DNA of 64,000 nucleotides from positions 1,387,621-1,451,620 of the forward strand of contig NZ_KB913013.1 of assembly GCF_000383955.1 (NCBI RefSeq), written 5' to 3'. The notes under the pieces were generated by a model. That model saw only the letters and a program-made list of their open reading frames with translations. It was not told where the DNA came from and ran no database searches. The position numbers and the translations under genes are program-made. The DNA comes from Rudanella lutea DSM 19387. GTDB taxonomy: Bacteria > Bacteroidota > Bacteroidia > Cytophagales > Spirosomataceae. Position 1 is the stretch's first letter. Every line of letters starts with the position of its first letter. This document shows positions 1 through 8,777 of this stretch, piece after piece.

Positions 1-1
1 G

Positions 2-1147
2 GCTGGTTGCTCAGGCACAGCCACCGTAACGGTCGTGCAGAACCCCACGCCAACCGTCATAGCTACCTCGGCCACCATTTGCGCGGGTTCGTCAGCGACC
101 CTCACCGCGTCGGGTGCTAACAGTTACCTCTGGAGCAACGGTGCCTCGACAGCCTCGATTGTGGTGTCACCAACGGCCACCACGACCTACTCAGTCACCG
201 GCACCAGCTCGGCTGGTTGCTCGGCCACGGCCACGGGTACCCTCACGGTGTTGCCCCAGCCCGTGCTTAACCTCTCGGCCAGCTCTACGCTGGTGACCGT
301 AGGCAACAACGTGACCCTGACAGCCTCGGGTTGTGCGGGGACGGTGAACTGGAGCAACGGTTCAACGGGGGCCAGCATCGTGGTGACGCCTACGCAGCCG
401 ACTCAGACTTACTCGGCTACCTGTACGACCGGCCCGGCTTGTTTCACCACCGCTTCGATTGTCGTGAACACCGAAGCCCCCGCCAATCTGGTGGTCACCT
501 CGGCCACCATCTGCGCGGGTTCGTCAGCTACCCTGACAGCGGCCGGTTGCGCGGGTTCTGTCACGTGGAGTAACGGCACATCGGGCAATACCCTGGTGAC
601 GCCAACACTCACCCAGACCACCAACTACACCGCCACCTGTACGACGACCACCTCGACCACCTTCGCAGTGGGTACCGTCACGGTCAACCCAGCCGTAACG
701 GCTACCATCAGTGCGGGCAATCTGAGCATTTGCGTGGGTCAAACCACCACCCTTACAGCCTCGGGTGGGGCCACCTACCGCTGGAACACCGGAGCCACCA
801 CAGCCGCTATCTCCGTGAGTGCAGCCGGTACCTATTCGGTCACCGCTACTTCAGGGGCTGGTTGCTCAGGCACAGCCACCGTAACGGTCGTGCAGAACCC
901 CACGCCAACCGTCATAGCTACCTCGGCCACCATTTGCGCGGGTTCGTCAGCGACCCTCACCGCGTCGGGTGCTAACAGTTACCTCTGGAGCAACGGTGCC
1001 TCGACAGCCTCGATTGTGGTGTCACCAACGGCCACCACGACCTACTCAGTCACCGGCACCAGCTCGGCTGGCTGCTCGGCCACGGCCACGGTACCCTCAC
1101 GGTGCTGCCGCCCGTGCTTAACCTCTCGGCCAGCTCCACGCTGGTGA
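2..1147 (+). CDS. Ig-like repeat adhesin, N-terminal fragment (5' cut by window)
   Basis: Open from the first bases of the window, so the true start lies upstream. It encodes tandem Ig-like (Ig_7/PKD-like) modules of about 71 residues with the recurring pattern ICAGSSATLTASG ... YLWSNGAST ... TTTYSVTGTSSAGC. Four distinct module types form a 285-residue super-repeat. Such modules are known as extracellular beta-sandwich spacers in Bacteroidota surface proteins. The frame is lost near position 1090, where one G is missing relative to the equivalent stretch near 233, and a stop follows at 1147. This is one gene with the fragments at 1198-2250 and 2723-4939; the breaks look like sequence errors rather than real gene ends. 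Confidence 0.75.
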   Translation, partial: AGCSGTATVTVVQNPTPTVIATSATICAGSSATLTASGANSYLWSNGASTASIVVSPTATTTYSVTGTSSAGCSATATGTLTVLPQPVLNLSASSTLVTVGNNVTLTASGCAGTVNWSNGSTGASIVVTPTQPTQTYSATCTTGPACFTTASIVVNTEAPANLVVTSATICAGSSATLTAAGCAGSVTWSNGTSGNTLVTPTLTQTTNYTATCTTTTSTTFAVGTVTVNPAVTATISAGNLSICVGQTTTLTASGGATYRWNTGATTAAISVSAAGTYSVTATSGAGCSGTATVTVVQNPTPTVIATSATICAGSSATLTASGANSYLWSNGASTASIVVSPTATTTYSVTGTSSAGCSATATVPSRCCRPCLTSRPAPRW

Positions 1148-1197
1148 CCGTAGCAACAACGTAACCCTGACAGCCGCTGGTTGCGCGTGTACAGTCA

Positions 1198-2250
1198 ATG
1201 AGCAACGGAAGCACCGGGCCAGCATCGTTGTCACCCAACGCAGGCCACTCAGACTCTCGTACTGTACGACAGGCCTGTCCCACCGCTGTGCCACGCGCCT
1301 GCCACAGCCTCGTGCTTAACCTCGGCCAGCTCCACGCTGGTGACCGTAGGCAACAACGTAACCCTGACAGCCGCTGGTTGCGCGGGTACAGTCAACTGGA
1401 GCAACGGAAGCACCGGGGCCAGCATCGTTGTCACCCCAACGCAGGCCACTCAGACTTACTCGGCTACCTGTACGACAGGCCCGGCCTGTTTCACCACCGC
1501 TTCGATTGTTGTGAACACGGGAAGCCCCCCAATCTGGTGGTCACCTCGGCCACCATCTGCGCGGGTTCATCGGCTACCTTAACGGCCGCTGGTTGTGCGG
1601 GGACAGTGAGCTGGAGCAACGGTACATCAGGCAATACCCTGGTGACGCCAACGCTCACCCAAACGACTAATTACACCGCCACCTGTACGACGACCACCTC
1701 GACCACCTTCGCGGTGGGTACCGTCACGGTCAACCCAGCCGTAACGGCTACCATCAGTGCGGGCAATCTGAGCATTTGCGTGGGTCAAACCACCACCCTT
1801 ACAGCCTCGGGTGGGGCCACCTACCGCTGGAGCACCGGAGCCACCACAGCCGCCATCTCCGTGAGTGCAGCCGGTACCTATTCGGTCACCGCCACTTCAG
1901 CGGCTGGTTGCTCAGGCACAGCCACCGTAACGGTCGTGCAGAACCCCACGCCAACCGTCATAGCTACCTCGGCCACCATTTGCGCGGGTTCGTCAGCGAC
2001 CCTCACCGCGTCGGGTGCTAACAGTTACCTCTGGAGCAACGGTGCCTCGACAGCCTCGATTGTGGTGTCACCAACGGCCACCACGACCTACTCAGTCACC
2101 GGCACCAGCTCGGCTGGTTGCTCGGCCACGGCCACGGGTACCCTCACGGTGTTGCCCCAGCCCGTGCTTAACCTCTCGGCCAGCTCTACGCTGGTGACCG
2201 TAGGCAACAACGTGACCCCTGACAGCCTCCGGGTTGTGCGGGGACGGTGA
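1198..2250 (+). CDS. Ig-like repeat adhesin, middle fragment
   Basis: Same protein as the fragments on either side, in a different frame. The genuine Ig-like reading frame here runs from about 1525 (after the motif NTGSP) to about 2215, where an extra C in a run of C shifts the frame. The first part, 1198-1520, is out-of-frame translation; the matching peptide in that stretch is in the frame used upstream (about 1340-1520, NVTLTAAGCAGTVNWSNG). Module order matches the 285-residue super-repeat. I read this as part of a single secreted repeat protein interrupted by indels, not as a separate gene. Confidence 0.5.
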   Translation: MSNGSTGPASLSPNAGHSDSRTVRQACPTAVPRACHSLVLNLGQLHAGDRRQQRNPDSRWLRGYSQLEQRKHRGQHRCHPNAGHSDLLGYLYDRPGLFHHRFDCCEHGKPPNLVVTSATICAGSSATLTAAGCAGTVSWSNGTSGNTLVTPTLTQTTNYTATCTTTTSTTFAVGTVTVNPAVTATISAGNLSICVGQTTTLTASGGATYRWSTGATTAAISVSAAGTYSVTATSAAGCSGTATVTVVQNPTPTVIATSATICAGSSATLTASGANSYLWSNGASTASIVVSPTATTTYSVTGTSSAGCSATATGTLTVLPQPVLNLSASSTLVTVGNNVTPDSLRVVRGR

Positions 2251-2722
2251 ACTGGAGCAACGGTTCAAGGGGGCAGCATCGTGGTGACGCCTACGCAGCG
2301 CGCACTCAGACTTACTCGGCTACCTGTACGACCGGCCCGGCTTGTTTCACCACCGCTTCGATTGTCGTGAACACCGGAAGCCCCCGCCAATCTGGTGGTC
2401 ACCCTCGGCCACCATCTGCGCGGGTTCGTCAGCTACCCTGACAGCGGCCGGTTGCGGGCGGGTTCTGTCACGTGGAGTAACGGCACATCGGGCAACACCC
2501 TGGTGACACCAACGCTCACCCAGACCACCAACTACACCGCCACCTGTACGACGACCACCTCGACCACCTTCGCAGTGGGTACCGTCACGGTCAACCCAGC
2601 CGTGACCGCTACCATCAGTGCGGGCAGTCTGAGCATTTGCGTGGGTCAAACCACCACCCTTACAGCCTCGGGGGGGGGCCACCTACCGCTGGAGCACCGG
2701 AGCCACCACAGCCGCCATCTCC

Positions 2723-4939
2723 GTGAGTGCAGCCGGTACCTATTCGGTCACCGCTACTTCAGCGGCTGGTTGCTCAGGCACAGCCACCGTAACGGTCGTG
2801 CAGAACCCCACGCCAACCGTCATAGCTACCTCGGCCACCATTTGCGCGGGTTCGTCAGCGACCCTGACCGCGTCGGGTGCCAACAGCTACCTCTGGAGCA
2901 CAGGGGCCACAACCCCAAGCATTGTGGTGTCACCAACGGCCACCACGACCTACTCGGTGACGGGCACCAGCTCAGCCGGCTGCTCGGCCACCGCTACGGG
3001 TACCGTCACCGTCAACGGGCAGCCCCAGATCAACAGCATTAACCAAAGCACGGCCTGCGTGGGCAACCTCGCCAGCCTCACCGTTAACGCGACCAACACC
3101 GGCGCGGGGGCGCTCGAATACAGCCTCAACGGCGGGGCCTTCCAAACGGCCAACAGCTTCACCCTCAACGCGCCTACCAGCACCACGGCCGTGATTGTGG
3201 TCCGTACCCAGGGCAGCAGCTGTACAGCAACCGAGTCAGTGGTGGTCAATTGTGCCTGCCAGACGCCTGTCAGCCTCACCTTTGTGCCCACAGCCCTGCA
3301 AACCTGCGCGGGATCACCCGTCAGCTTTACGGCCGGTGTAGCCGGAGCCACTTCGGCCTCGCTCTCCAGCTCAGGCACCGGCACATTTAGCCAGTCGCTC
3401 ATCAACGGCATCACCACGGTGAGCTATCTGCCTTCAGCGACGGATGCCGCAGCGGGCAGCGTGACCCTGACGCTCACCTCCGCCGATCCCGACGGGGTGG
3501 GTACCTGCGTGGCCGACCAGATCAGCCGCGTACTAACCATCAACCCCTTGCCGGTGGTAACAGTTAGCTCGGCCTCGATCTGTGCGGGCGGCATGGCCAC
3601 CCTCACCGCGTCGGGGGCGGATACCTACCGCTGGAATACGGGGGCAACGACCCAGTCCATCAGTGTGAGTGTGGCCGGGACCTACTCGGTGACGGGCACA
3701 TCCGCTGCGGGTTGCTCGGCCACGGCGGTCGGAACACTGACCCTCTTTGGCCAACCGACCATCAGCCCGGCAACCTTGCCAGCGCCCACCGTGGGTGTAG
3801 CCTACAGCCAAACCCTGACGGGCAACGGCGGTCAAAGTCCCTACACCTTTGCGGTGGTAGCGGGTAGCCTGCCCCAGGGCCTGAGCATCTCAACCAACGG
3901 GGTACTGGCCGGAACACCCACAGACAACGCGCCGGCGAGTTTCACGGTGAGCCTCACCGATGCCAACGGCTGCACGGCCGTACAACCCTACAGCACCACC
4001 GCGACAGGCTTACCCAAGCTCGAATTGAACAAGCTGGTGAGCAAGCGGCAGGCGCAGGTAGGCGAAGTAGTGAGCTTCACAGTACTACTGGCCAACACGG
4101 GACTGGCTTCGGCCACGGGCGTAGTGGTGAGCGATACCCACACGGCGGGAATGAGCATTCTGCCCGGCTCAGTGTCCGTCTCGGCAGGTAGCTTCACGCC
4201 GGGTCTCAATGGTGGGCAGTGGGCCATTGCCAGCCTACCCGCGGGCGCTACGGCCACGCTGACCTACTCAGCCAGCATCACCGGCGAGGGACTCGTCTTC
4301 AATACCGTCAGCACCCCCGATACGCCTACCCCCGACGTAACGGTTTGCCTCAGTGCGCCCATCAAGGTATGTCAGGGTGCTCCGTTTGCGATCAAGCTGG
4401 ATGCGCCTACCGGGTACAGCCGTTACCAGTGGTACCTCACCGCACCCGGCTCAACGAGCAGCGTGCTGGTGGCCGATGGTACGCTCAGCAGCTTCACGGC
4501 GACCCTGCCAGGTAGCTACAGCGTACTCATTGATAGCGGGTTGGCCAATGTCTGCCCCAGTCAGGGATGCTGCCCGGTAGTGATTGAGGAGATAGCCGTA
4601 CCGTCGTACTCAGCGCTGGTGAAAAACAGCAGCTGTGTGGGCAGTACTCCGCAGGCCGACGGTCAGATCACGCTGGTGAATCTGGGCACGGCGGGCCGCT
4701 ACTATTATCAAGTCTCGCCTGGTACCAGTTTTGACTCGGCTGGGGCAAGTGCAGTAGCTGCAATCCCGGCCAACGGCGTGGTGTCTACGGGTCTGTTGCC
4801 GGGCAACTACACGGTGCGGGTATGGCTGCTGATCAACGGACAGCCGGCCTGTCCGCGGGATCTGACGGTGGCCGTGGTGGAGACCTGTGCCTGCCCGACC
4901 AATGTTTGTGTACCGGTAGTTATTCGTAAGATTCGATAA
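2723..4939 (+). CDS. Ig-like/DUF11 secreted repeat protein, C-terminal part
   Basis: The intact 3' part (738 residues to the stop) of the large repeat protein. In order: the last Ig-like module (about 1-95); a divergent stretch and further Ig-like modules (about 95-345); a He_PIG-type putative Ig domain (about 345-430, PTVGVAYSQTLTGNGG ... GVLAGTPT); a DUF11 module (about 430-530, LELNKLVSKRQAQVGEVVSF); and a cysteine-containing tail ending CVPVVIRKIR. No gliding-motility-type or other recognisable T9SS C-terminal sorting domain is present, so the export route is unclear. The displayed start is internal: frame continues from about 2680, just after a G-run where the frame was shifted. Likely surface or extracellular adhesive protein. 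A strong hairpin follows the stop. Confidence 0.75.
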   Translation: MSAAGTYSVTATSAAGCSGTATVTVVQNPTPTVIATSATICAGSSATLTASGANSYLWSTGATTPSIVVSPTATTTYSVTGTSSAGCSATATGTVTVNGQPQINSINQSTACVGNLASLTVNATNTGAGALEYSLNGGAFQTANSFTLNAPTSTTAVIVVRTQGSSCTATESVVVNCACQTPVSLTFVPTALQTCAGSPVSFTAGVAGATSASLSSSGTGTFSQSLINGITTVSYLPSATDAAAGSVTLTLTSADPDGVGTCVADQISRVLTINPLPVVTVSSASICAGGMATLTASGADTYRWNTGATTQSISVSVAGTYSVTGTSAAGCSATAVGTLTLFGQPTISPATLPAPTVGVAYSQTLTGNGGQSPYTFAVVAGSLPQGLSISTNGVLAGTPTDNAPASFTVSLTDANGCTAVQPYSTTATGLPKLELNKLVSKRQAQVGEVVSFTVLLANTGLASATGVVVSDTHTAGMSILPGSVSVSAGSFTPGLNGGQWAIASLPAGATATLTYSASITGEGLVFNTVSTPDTPTPDVTVCLSAPIKVCQGAPFAIKLDAPTGYSRYQWYLTAPGSTSSVLVADGTLSSFTATLPGSYSVLIDSGLANVCPSQGCCPVVIEEIAVPSYSALVKNSSCVGSTPQADGQITLVNLGTAGRYYYQVSPGTSFDSAGASAVAAIPANGVVSTGLLPGNYTVRVWLLINGQPACPRDLTVAVVETCACPTNVCVPVVIRKIR

Positions 4940-4957
4940 GAGCCTAACCCATAGTAC

Positions 4958-5004
4958 CCGACGGGGTTCTGGTGTGATAAACAATCATACCAGAACCCCG
5001 TCGG
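4958..5004 (+). terminator. long hairpin after repeat protein
   Basis: A 20-bp stem with one G-T wobble: the left arm begins CCGACGGGGTTCTGG and the right arm ends CCAGAACCCCGTCGG, with a 7-nt loop. It lies 18 bp after the stop at 4939 and just before the next gene (start 5023). There is no strong T-run, so it may be a transcript end or processing signal. Confidence 0.65.
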
Positions 5005-5022
5005 TCTAAATTGCCCTGAACC

Positions 5023-5403
5023 ATGTCGTTATTGAAACAACAAGTCCGTTCCTATCTTTCATTGCGGGGAAGCATCCTGCGCGCTATCGCATATGGCGAT
5101 GTGACGGCCGCCGACGTCCTCCGTATTACCCAAATCAATCCAAACAGTTATCAGCTACGTCGGCAGAATCCAGACCTCTGGACTGTAGATGAAGTAAGCC
5201 TGCTCGCTACGGCCTTAGGGCACGAAACAAACACGTTGAAACCCATCCGGCAACTGACTATGCTACTTCAGCTATTGCCCGATTCGAAGCAAAGGGAAGT
5301 GTACCAACGAGCCCAGCTCACCCGGCGTAAACTTCTGGTTCGACACGCGAACTGCAACAACTGGAAAGTTTGGGAGCTACAGCAGATTACTGACGTTTTG
5401 TAG
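5023..5403 (+). CDS. small protein of unknown function, possible HTH fold
   Basis: A 126-residue soluble protein with no signal peptide. The middle (about residues 28-70: TAADVLRITQINPNSYQLRR then PDLWTVDEVSLLATALG) resembles the helix spacing of a small helix-turn-helix repressor-like fold, and the flanks are basic and helical. I do not recognise a family with confidence. It starts with ATG 19 bp after the hairpin that follows the large repeat protein, and is convergent with the SGNH esterase gene, whose 3' end is 17 bp away. A DNA-binding role is only a guess from the predicted helices. Confidence 0.6.
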   Translation: MSLLKQQVRSYLSLRGSILRAIAYGDVTAADVLRITQINPNSYQLRRQNPDLWTVDEVSLLATALGHETNTLKPIRQLTMLLQLLPDSKQREVYQRAQLTRRKLLVRHANCNNWKVWELQQITDVL

Positions 5404-5420
5404 AACCATCCGACCAGGCC

Positions 5421-8003
5421 TCATTGGGTGACCCGAATATCTACCTGCGCGGTATCGTCTTCTCCGTTGGTGTATCCGTTACCCGGTTCCGAATCCGAGT
5501 CGGTGGGTGAAGCCGTTAGCACCTGGGCCGTAACGATCAGATTACCCGCGGTCGTAGCACTCGCTACAAACGTCAACGTAACCGACCCGCCAACCGCCAG
5601 ATTTGTAACAGTCCCCTGCAAGGTACCCGAGTTGACCACCAACCCGCTCGCCGACGACACAAACGTAAGCCCAGCGGGTAAGGATATGCCAACCGTGGCC
5701 GTCGTAGCGGTAGCGCCCCCCCGGTTGCTCACCGTAAGCGAAAACGTGACCGGCTCACCCACACGGCCTACCCGGCGGCTCGACTGGAGCTGTAAGCTTA
5801 AATCAGCTTTACCCGGCTCGGGGGCCGGTTGGTTTGGAATGACGGTAGGTAATGGCGTTTGGTTCGGGTTGGGCGATGCATACACCACGGTGGTACTTTC
5901 AACGGTGCGCAGATCCGTCTGGGCGGCATCGTTTTGCCCATCACCTGTACCCGAGTTGGGTACGCTGTTGGGGTCAGTTGTGGCCATGGCGCTGATTTCG
6001 GCCGCGTTCAGATACAAACCGGGCTGCTGAACCCGGACGGTAAACCGCTGCGTGATCGACGTATTGGGGCTCAATCCGGCCGCTACCGTACCAACGACTT
6101 CGCCATTGACGGCCGTCAGATTATCAGGCGAGCCCATAAACTGCACATTGGCCGGAAGGCGGTCGCGCCAGCTAAACGTCCCCGTATTGCAAGGGCCGTT
6201 GTTGGTCATGGAGATCGTGTACGTCACCTCATCGCCTACTTTCAGCACTCGCTTGTTCACCGACATATCGAGGCTCAGATCGGCGGCACCCAGCCCTACG
6301 GTAAGCACTGTGGGGGCCGATATGCACCCATACACGGCATCGACAGTCTGGGCCGAGTAACTACCGGGGGTGGTAATACTGAACGACGTGGCCGTTGCCC
6401 CTGTCCCGTTCCAACGGACCGGCGTACCAGCCGTGCTGGTCAGCGAGAGGGTGCTGGTGGTGCAAAAACTCGGCTGATTACCGGCAATCGCGATGGCCGG
6501 GGCCACCGGCGCTGCGTAGTTGGGTACAGTCACTGCGGGCGGGAAGGCAATCCGGTTGTTGGTCAATCGTAACCGAACGGTATAACTCCCGGCGGACAGG
6601 TCGCGGCTCTGGTTGCTGGTACCATCGCCCCAATTGTACTCCTCATAGCCAGCAGGAAACGTGACGGTAAGGCCGGTACTGCTCGTGGGGCAGGCGATAC
6701 TCGCCAGGGGTTGCATAAGGGGCGGCACGGGCGTGATCGCGTTCAATAAACTTTGCTGCCCCAGCACGTTGGACCAGCGAACCGCTACTTCCTGCTGCCC
6801 AGCGGGTGAGTAGTGCAGGCCGTCGGGTCGCCAACGCAGGGCGGGGTTATTGTTGTTTTCTTCAAAACTGTAAGCCGGGTTGAACATCACCACCTGATCG
6901 AGGTCGGGGCCGGGGTAAATCTGATCGCCTTCGGCCCGGTTAATGACGGCATCCTGAGCCATCCGCACATTCTCGAAAGGAGCCCCGATATACGAATCTT
7001 TCGATACAATCCATGCCAGCGAAGGCAGGTTAAACTCTGCCCGCACCTTATCAATTACGCCCAGATAGTGCGTTTTAATTGTTTCGGTCGAATTATCCCG
7101 GTCGTTGACTCCGTGCTGAACCAATACCGCCCGTAGACCCGTTGAGGGCACATACAGATTCATGATGTTGCGAATGTTGACGTAGGGCATCCGAATATCA
7201 TAGCGAATAAATCCGTGCTGAAACGGAATATCATACGCCGAATTATACACATCCTGCATCCGCGAACCACCAAAGCCGGCATTGTACAACAAAACCGGGA
7301 CGCCCAGTTGCTGCACCAGCAAATCGCCCATTTTGCCCCAAAACCAGGCAAATCGTGAAAACGGTGAGGAGCCTACGTAGGTATTGTATTTTTCAAAAGC
7401 GGTAAGGCCCGGCAAGTAGCGGTTGTCGCCGGTTTGTTCATAGAGGTCAAAGGCAGGGTTGTTAAAATTAGCCGAGTTGTTGAGGTTGAGCCGGGCGCAG
7501 CTGACACGGTCGTCGAGAGCCCCATCAATGGTCGGGCACAAGTCGGGACCTGTGTAGCCCCAGGTTCCGTTGCCGCAACTTGTCCCCTGCGCGTTGGAAT
7601 GCCCCAGAATGGCAAACACCTCCCCCACTCCTACCCGCTCAACGGCGTCGGTACCAACTACACTACTACCCAACCTACCCCGCACATTGATTTGATACCA
7701 CCCGCCCGATACCGTCACCGTACCCACAAACTGCCCGTTGGTCGGGTTGGCCTGCAACTGAGTCCAGCCAACGTTTGAGTTAGCATTGATCCGGTCCACA
7801 ATTTGCACCTCGACCCGGTCGATGGGGGCCGAGAAACTGCCCGCTACCTGAAACGTTGCCTGATTAGCACTGTTGCGCTGAAAAACCATCCGGCTCAGCG
7901 GGTATGTAACATCTATTTGAGCCTGCACCTGCCAGGCCAGTAAGCAATAAAAAAACAGTGTACCAACACAAATCGCCTGTTTAGTTTGCCAAACCCTCAT
8001 CAT
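5421..8003 (-). CDS. secreted SGNH-type esterase with two DUF11 modules
   Basis: About 860 residues. I prefer the ATG at 8003 (MMRVWQ...) over a GTG six codons upstream; either way a signal peptide ends near AWQVQAQ. The N-terminal catalytic part (about 20-430) has SGNH/sialate-acetylesterase-like blocks: GHSNAQG (nucleophile serine), NAGFGGSRM (glycine block), QHGVNDRDN and the C-terminal DGLHYS Asp-His pair. It is followed by Ig-like/PKD-like segments (about 430-570) and two DUF11 modules (about 575-700 and 725-860). Known relatives remove acetyl groups from glycans, which fits the polysaccharide-degrading theme of the window. The DUF11 tail probably acts as a spacer or anchor, as no T9SS sorting domain is evident. 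Confidence 0.75.
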   Translation of the reverse strand: MMRVWQTKQAICVGTLFFYCLLAWQVQAQIDVTYPLSRMVFQRNSANQATFQVAGSFSAPIDRVEVQIVDRINANSNVGWTQLQANPTNGQFVGTVTVSGGWYQINVRGRLGSSVVGTDAVERVGVGEVFAILGHSNAQGTSCGNGTWGYTGPDLCPTIDGALDDRVSCARLNLNNSANFNNPAFDLYEQTGDNRYLPGLTAFEKYNTYVGSSPFSRFAWFWGKMGDLLVQQLGVPVLLYNAGFGGSRMQDVYNSAYDIPFQHGFIRYDIRMPYVNIRNIMNLYVPSTGLRAVLVQHGVNDRDNSTETIKTHYLGVIDKVRAEFNLPSLAWIVSKDSYIGAPFENVRMAQDAVINRAEGDQIYPGPDLDQVVMFNPAYSFEENNNNPALRWRPDGLHYSPAGQQEVAVRWSNVLGQQSLLNAITPVPPLMQPLASIACPTSSTGLTVTFPAGYEEYNWGDGTSNQSRDLSAGSYTVRLRLTNNRIAFPPAVTVPNYAAPVAPAIAIAGNQPSFCTTSTLSLTSTAGTPVRWNGTGATATSFSITTPGSYSAQTVDAVYGCISAPTVLTVGLGAADLSLDMSVNKRVLKVGDEVTYTISMTNNGPCNTGTFSWRDRLPANVQFMGSPDNLTAVNGEVVGTVAAGLSPNTSITQRFTVRVQQPGLYLNAAEISAMATTDPNSVPNSGTGDGQNDAAQTDLRTVESTTVVYASPNPNQTPLPTVIPNQPAPEPGKADLSLQLQSSRRVGRVGEPVTFSLTVSNRGGATATTATVGISLPAGLTFVSSASGLVVNSGTLQGTVTNLAVGGSVTLTFVASATTAGNLIVTAQVLTASPTDSDSEPGNGYTNGEDDTAQVDIRVTQ

Positions 8004-8201
8004 CCTTTTCTTTACGCACACAACAATAATACGATGTACGACCCTCTACCGATTTGGTCACCCGAGAGCAAATTAAAATGAAATTGTCTTCATTGATGTT
8101 AAATTTTACTTATCCAGCGTGCAAGTAAAAGGCCGGGGGCTTGTCTGATGCCCCTTATTTGCGTTGCTTTGTAGAAACGATACCTCTAAAATCTCTCCGC
8201 G
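8004..8201. promoter_or_regulatory. divergent intergenic region, no gene
   Basis: About 200 bp between the minus-strand esterase and the plus-strand gene at 8202. It must hold both promoters. It is AT-rich at 8070-8115 and contains a small hairpin (GGGGC, loop, GCCCC) near 8135-8155. No consensus element could be assigned with confidence. Confidence 0.35.
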
Positions 8202-8690
8202 ATGCACTTTGACGACGAGGATGACGACGCTTTCGATTGGGAAGAATTTGAACGGAATTACGATCCCGAAGAAGCTCAGCGTGAGATGGAGGCTGAGAAT
8301 CGCCGGATTGAACAACTGCCTATTCTTCGGAAAGCTAATGAAATTCTGGAAATTACGCAGGCGATTGTCGGTACAATTGACGACGAAGACGATGTACTGA
8401 TGATGAGCGAGCAGATGATGGCCAACGCCATGATGCTCCCAACCAAAATTGTGGGGGCCGAAGGAGCCGACCTGTACACTTTACGGATGGAAAACGCGGT
8501 GATTATTAAAACCCACGCCCGCGAACTCCTTACCCAAACCAATTACCTCCGGGCCGAAAAACTCTCCAAACCCGTTTACATCCAGTTGCTGCGCGACGAG
8601 ATCGAAAACTTCCGGGTGCTTTTTGTGGAATGGGTCAATAGCTTCGACAAATCAAATGATATCCCCGACGACTGGGGGCTTTTTCAATGA
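8202..8690 (+). CDS. acidic helical protein of unknown function
   Basis: A 162-residue cytoplasmic protein with a strongly acidic N-terminus (DDEDDDAFDWEEFERN) followed by amphipathic helices and no membrane segment. The body (about 40-160) looks like a small helical bundle. I do not recognise a named family, although the position directly before rsmA suggests a conserved Bacteroidota gene. It ends 87 bp before rsmA, and the spacer contains a hairpin built from GAATGAGTGAA-type repeats. Function unknown; co-expression with rsmA is an inference from orientation and spacing. Confidence 0.7.
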   Translation: MHFDDEDDDAFDWEEFERNYDPEEAQREMEAENRRIEQLPILRKANEILEITQAIVGTIDDEDDVLMMSEQMMANAMMLPTKIVGAEGADLYTLRMENAVIIKTHARELLTQTNYLRAEKLSKPVYIQLLRDEIENFRVLFVEWVNSFDKSNDIPDDWGLFQ

Positions 8691-8698
8691 GCCAATGC

Positions 8699-8760
8699 GT
8701 GAATGAGTGAATAGCGAATACCTGACGCTGAATTTACAGTTCACTCATTCGCTCATTCAC
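8699..8760. repeat. GAATGAGTGAA-type palindromic element, copy 1
   Basis: Left arm GTGAATGAGTGAATAGCGAA and right arm TTCACTCATTCGCTCATTCAC pair as an imperfect hairpin. It is a diverged relative of the element at 9573-9643. A half copy lies at 32631-32662. Confidence 0.6.
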
Positions 8761-8777
8761 TAATTCACCCATTACTT

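Larger units (their letters stand above)
1..2990 (+). repeat. 855-bp higher-order tandem repeat coding Ig-like modules
   Basis: The segment beginning GGCTGGTTGCTCAGGCACAG recurs at 1, 856, 1902 and 2764. The first spacing is 855 bp, exactly 285 codons. The second is 855 plus about 191 bp of a damaged partial duplication (about 1085-1335). The third is 855 plus 7 bp of small indels. Copies are nearly identical at the DNA level, including at silent positions, which indicates recent duplication or gene conversion. Confidence 0.85.

Noticed and set aside
1-3000. CRISPR-like array
   Set aside because: Repeats are long, in coding frame and contiguous, and encode Ig-like modules; no short repeat/unique spacer pattern and no cas genes.
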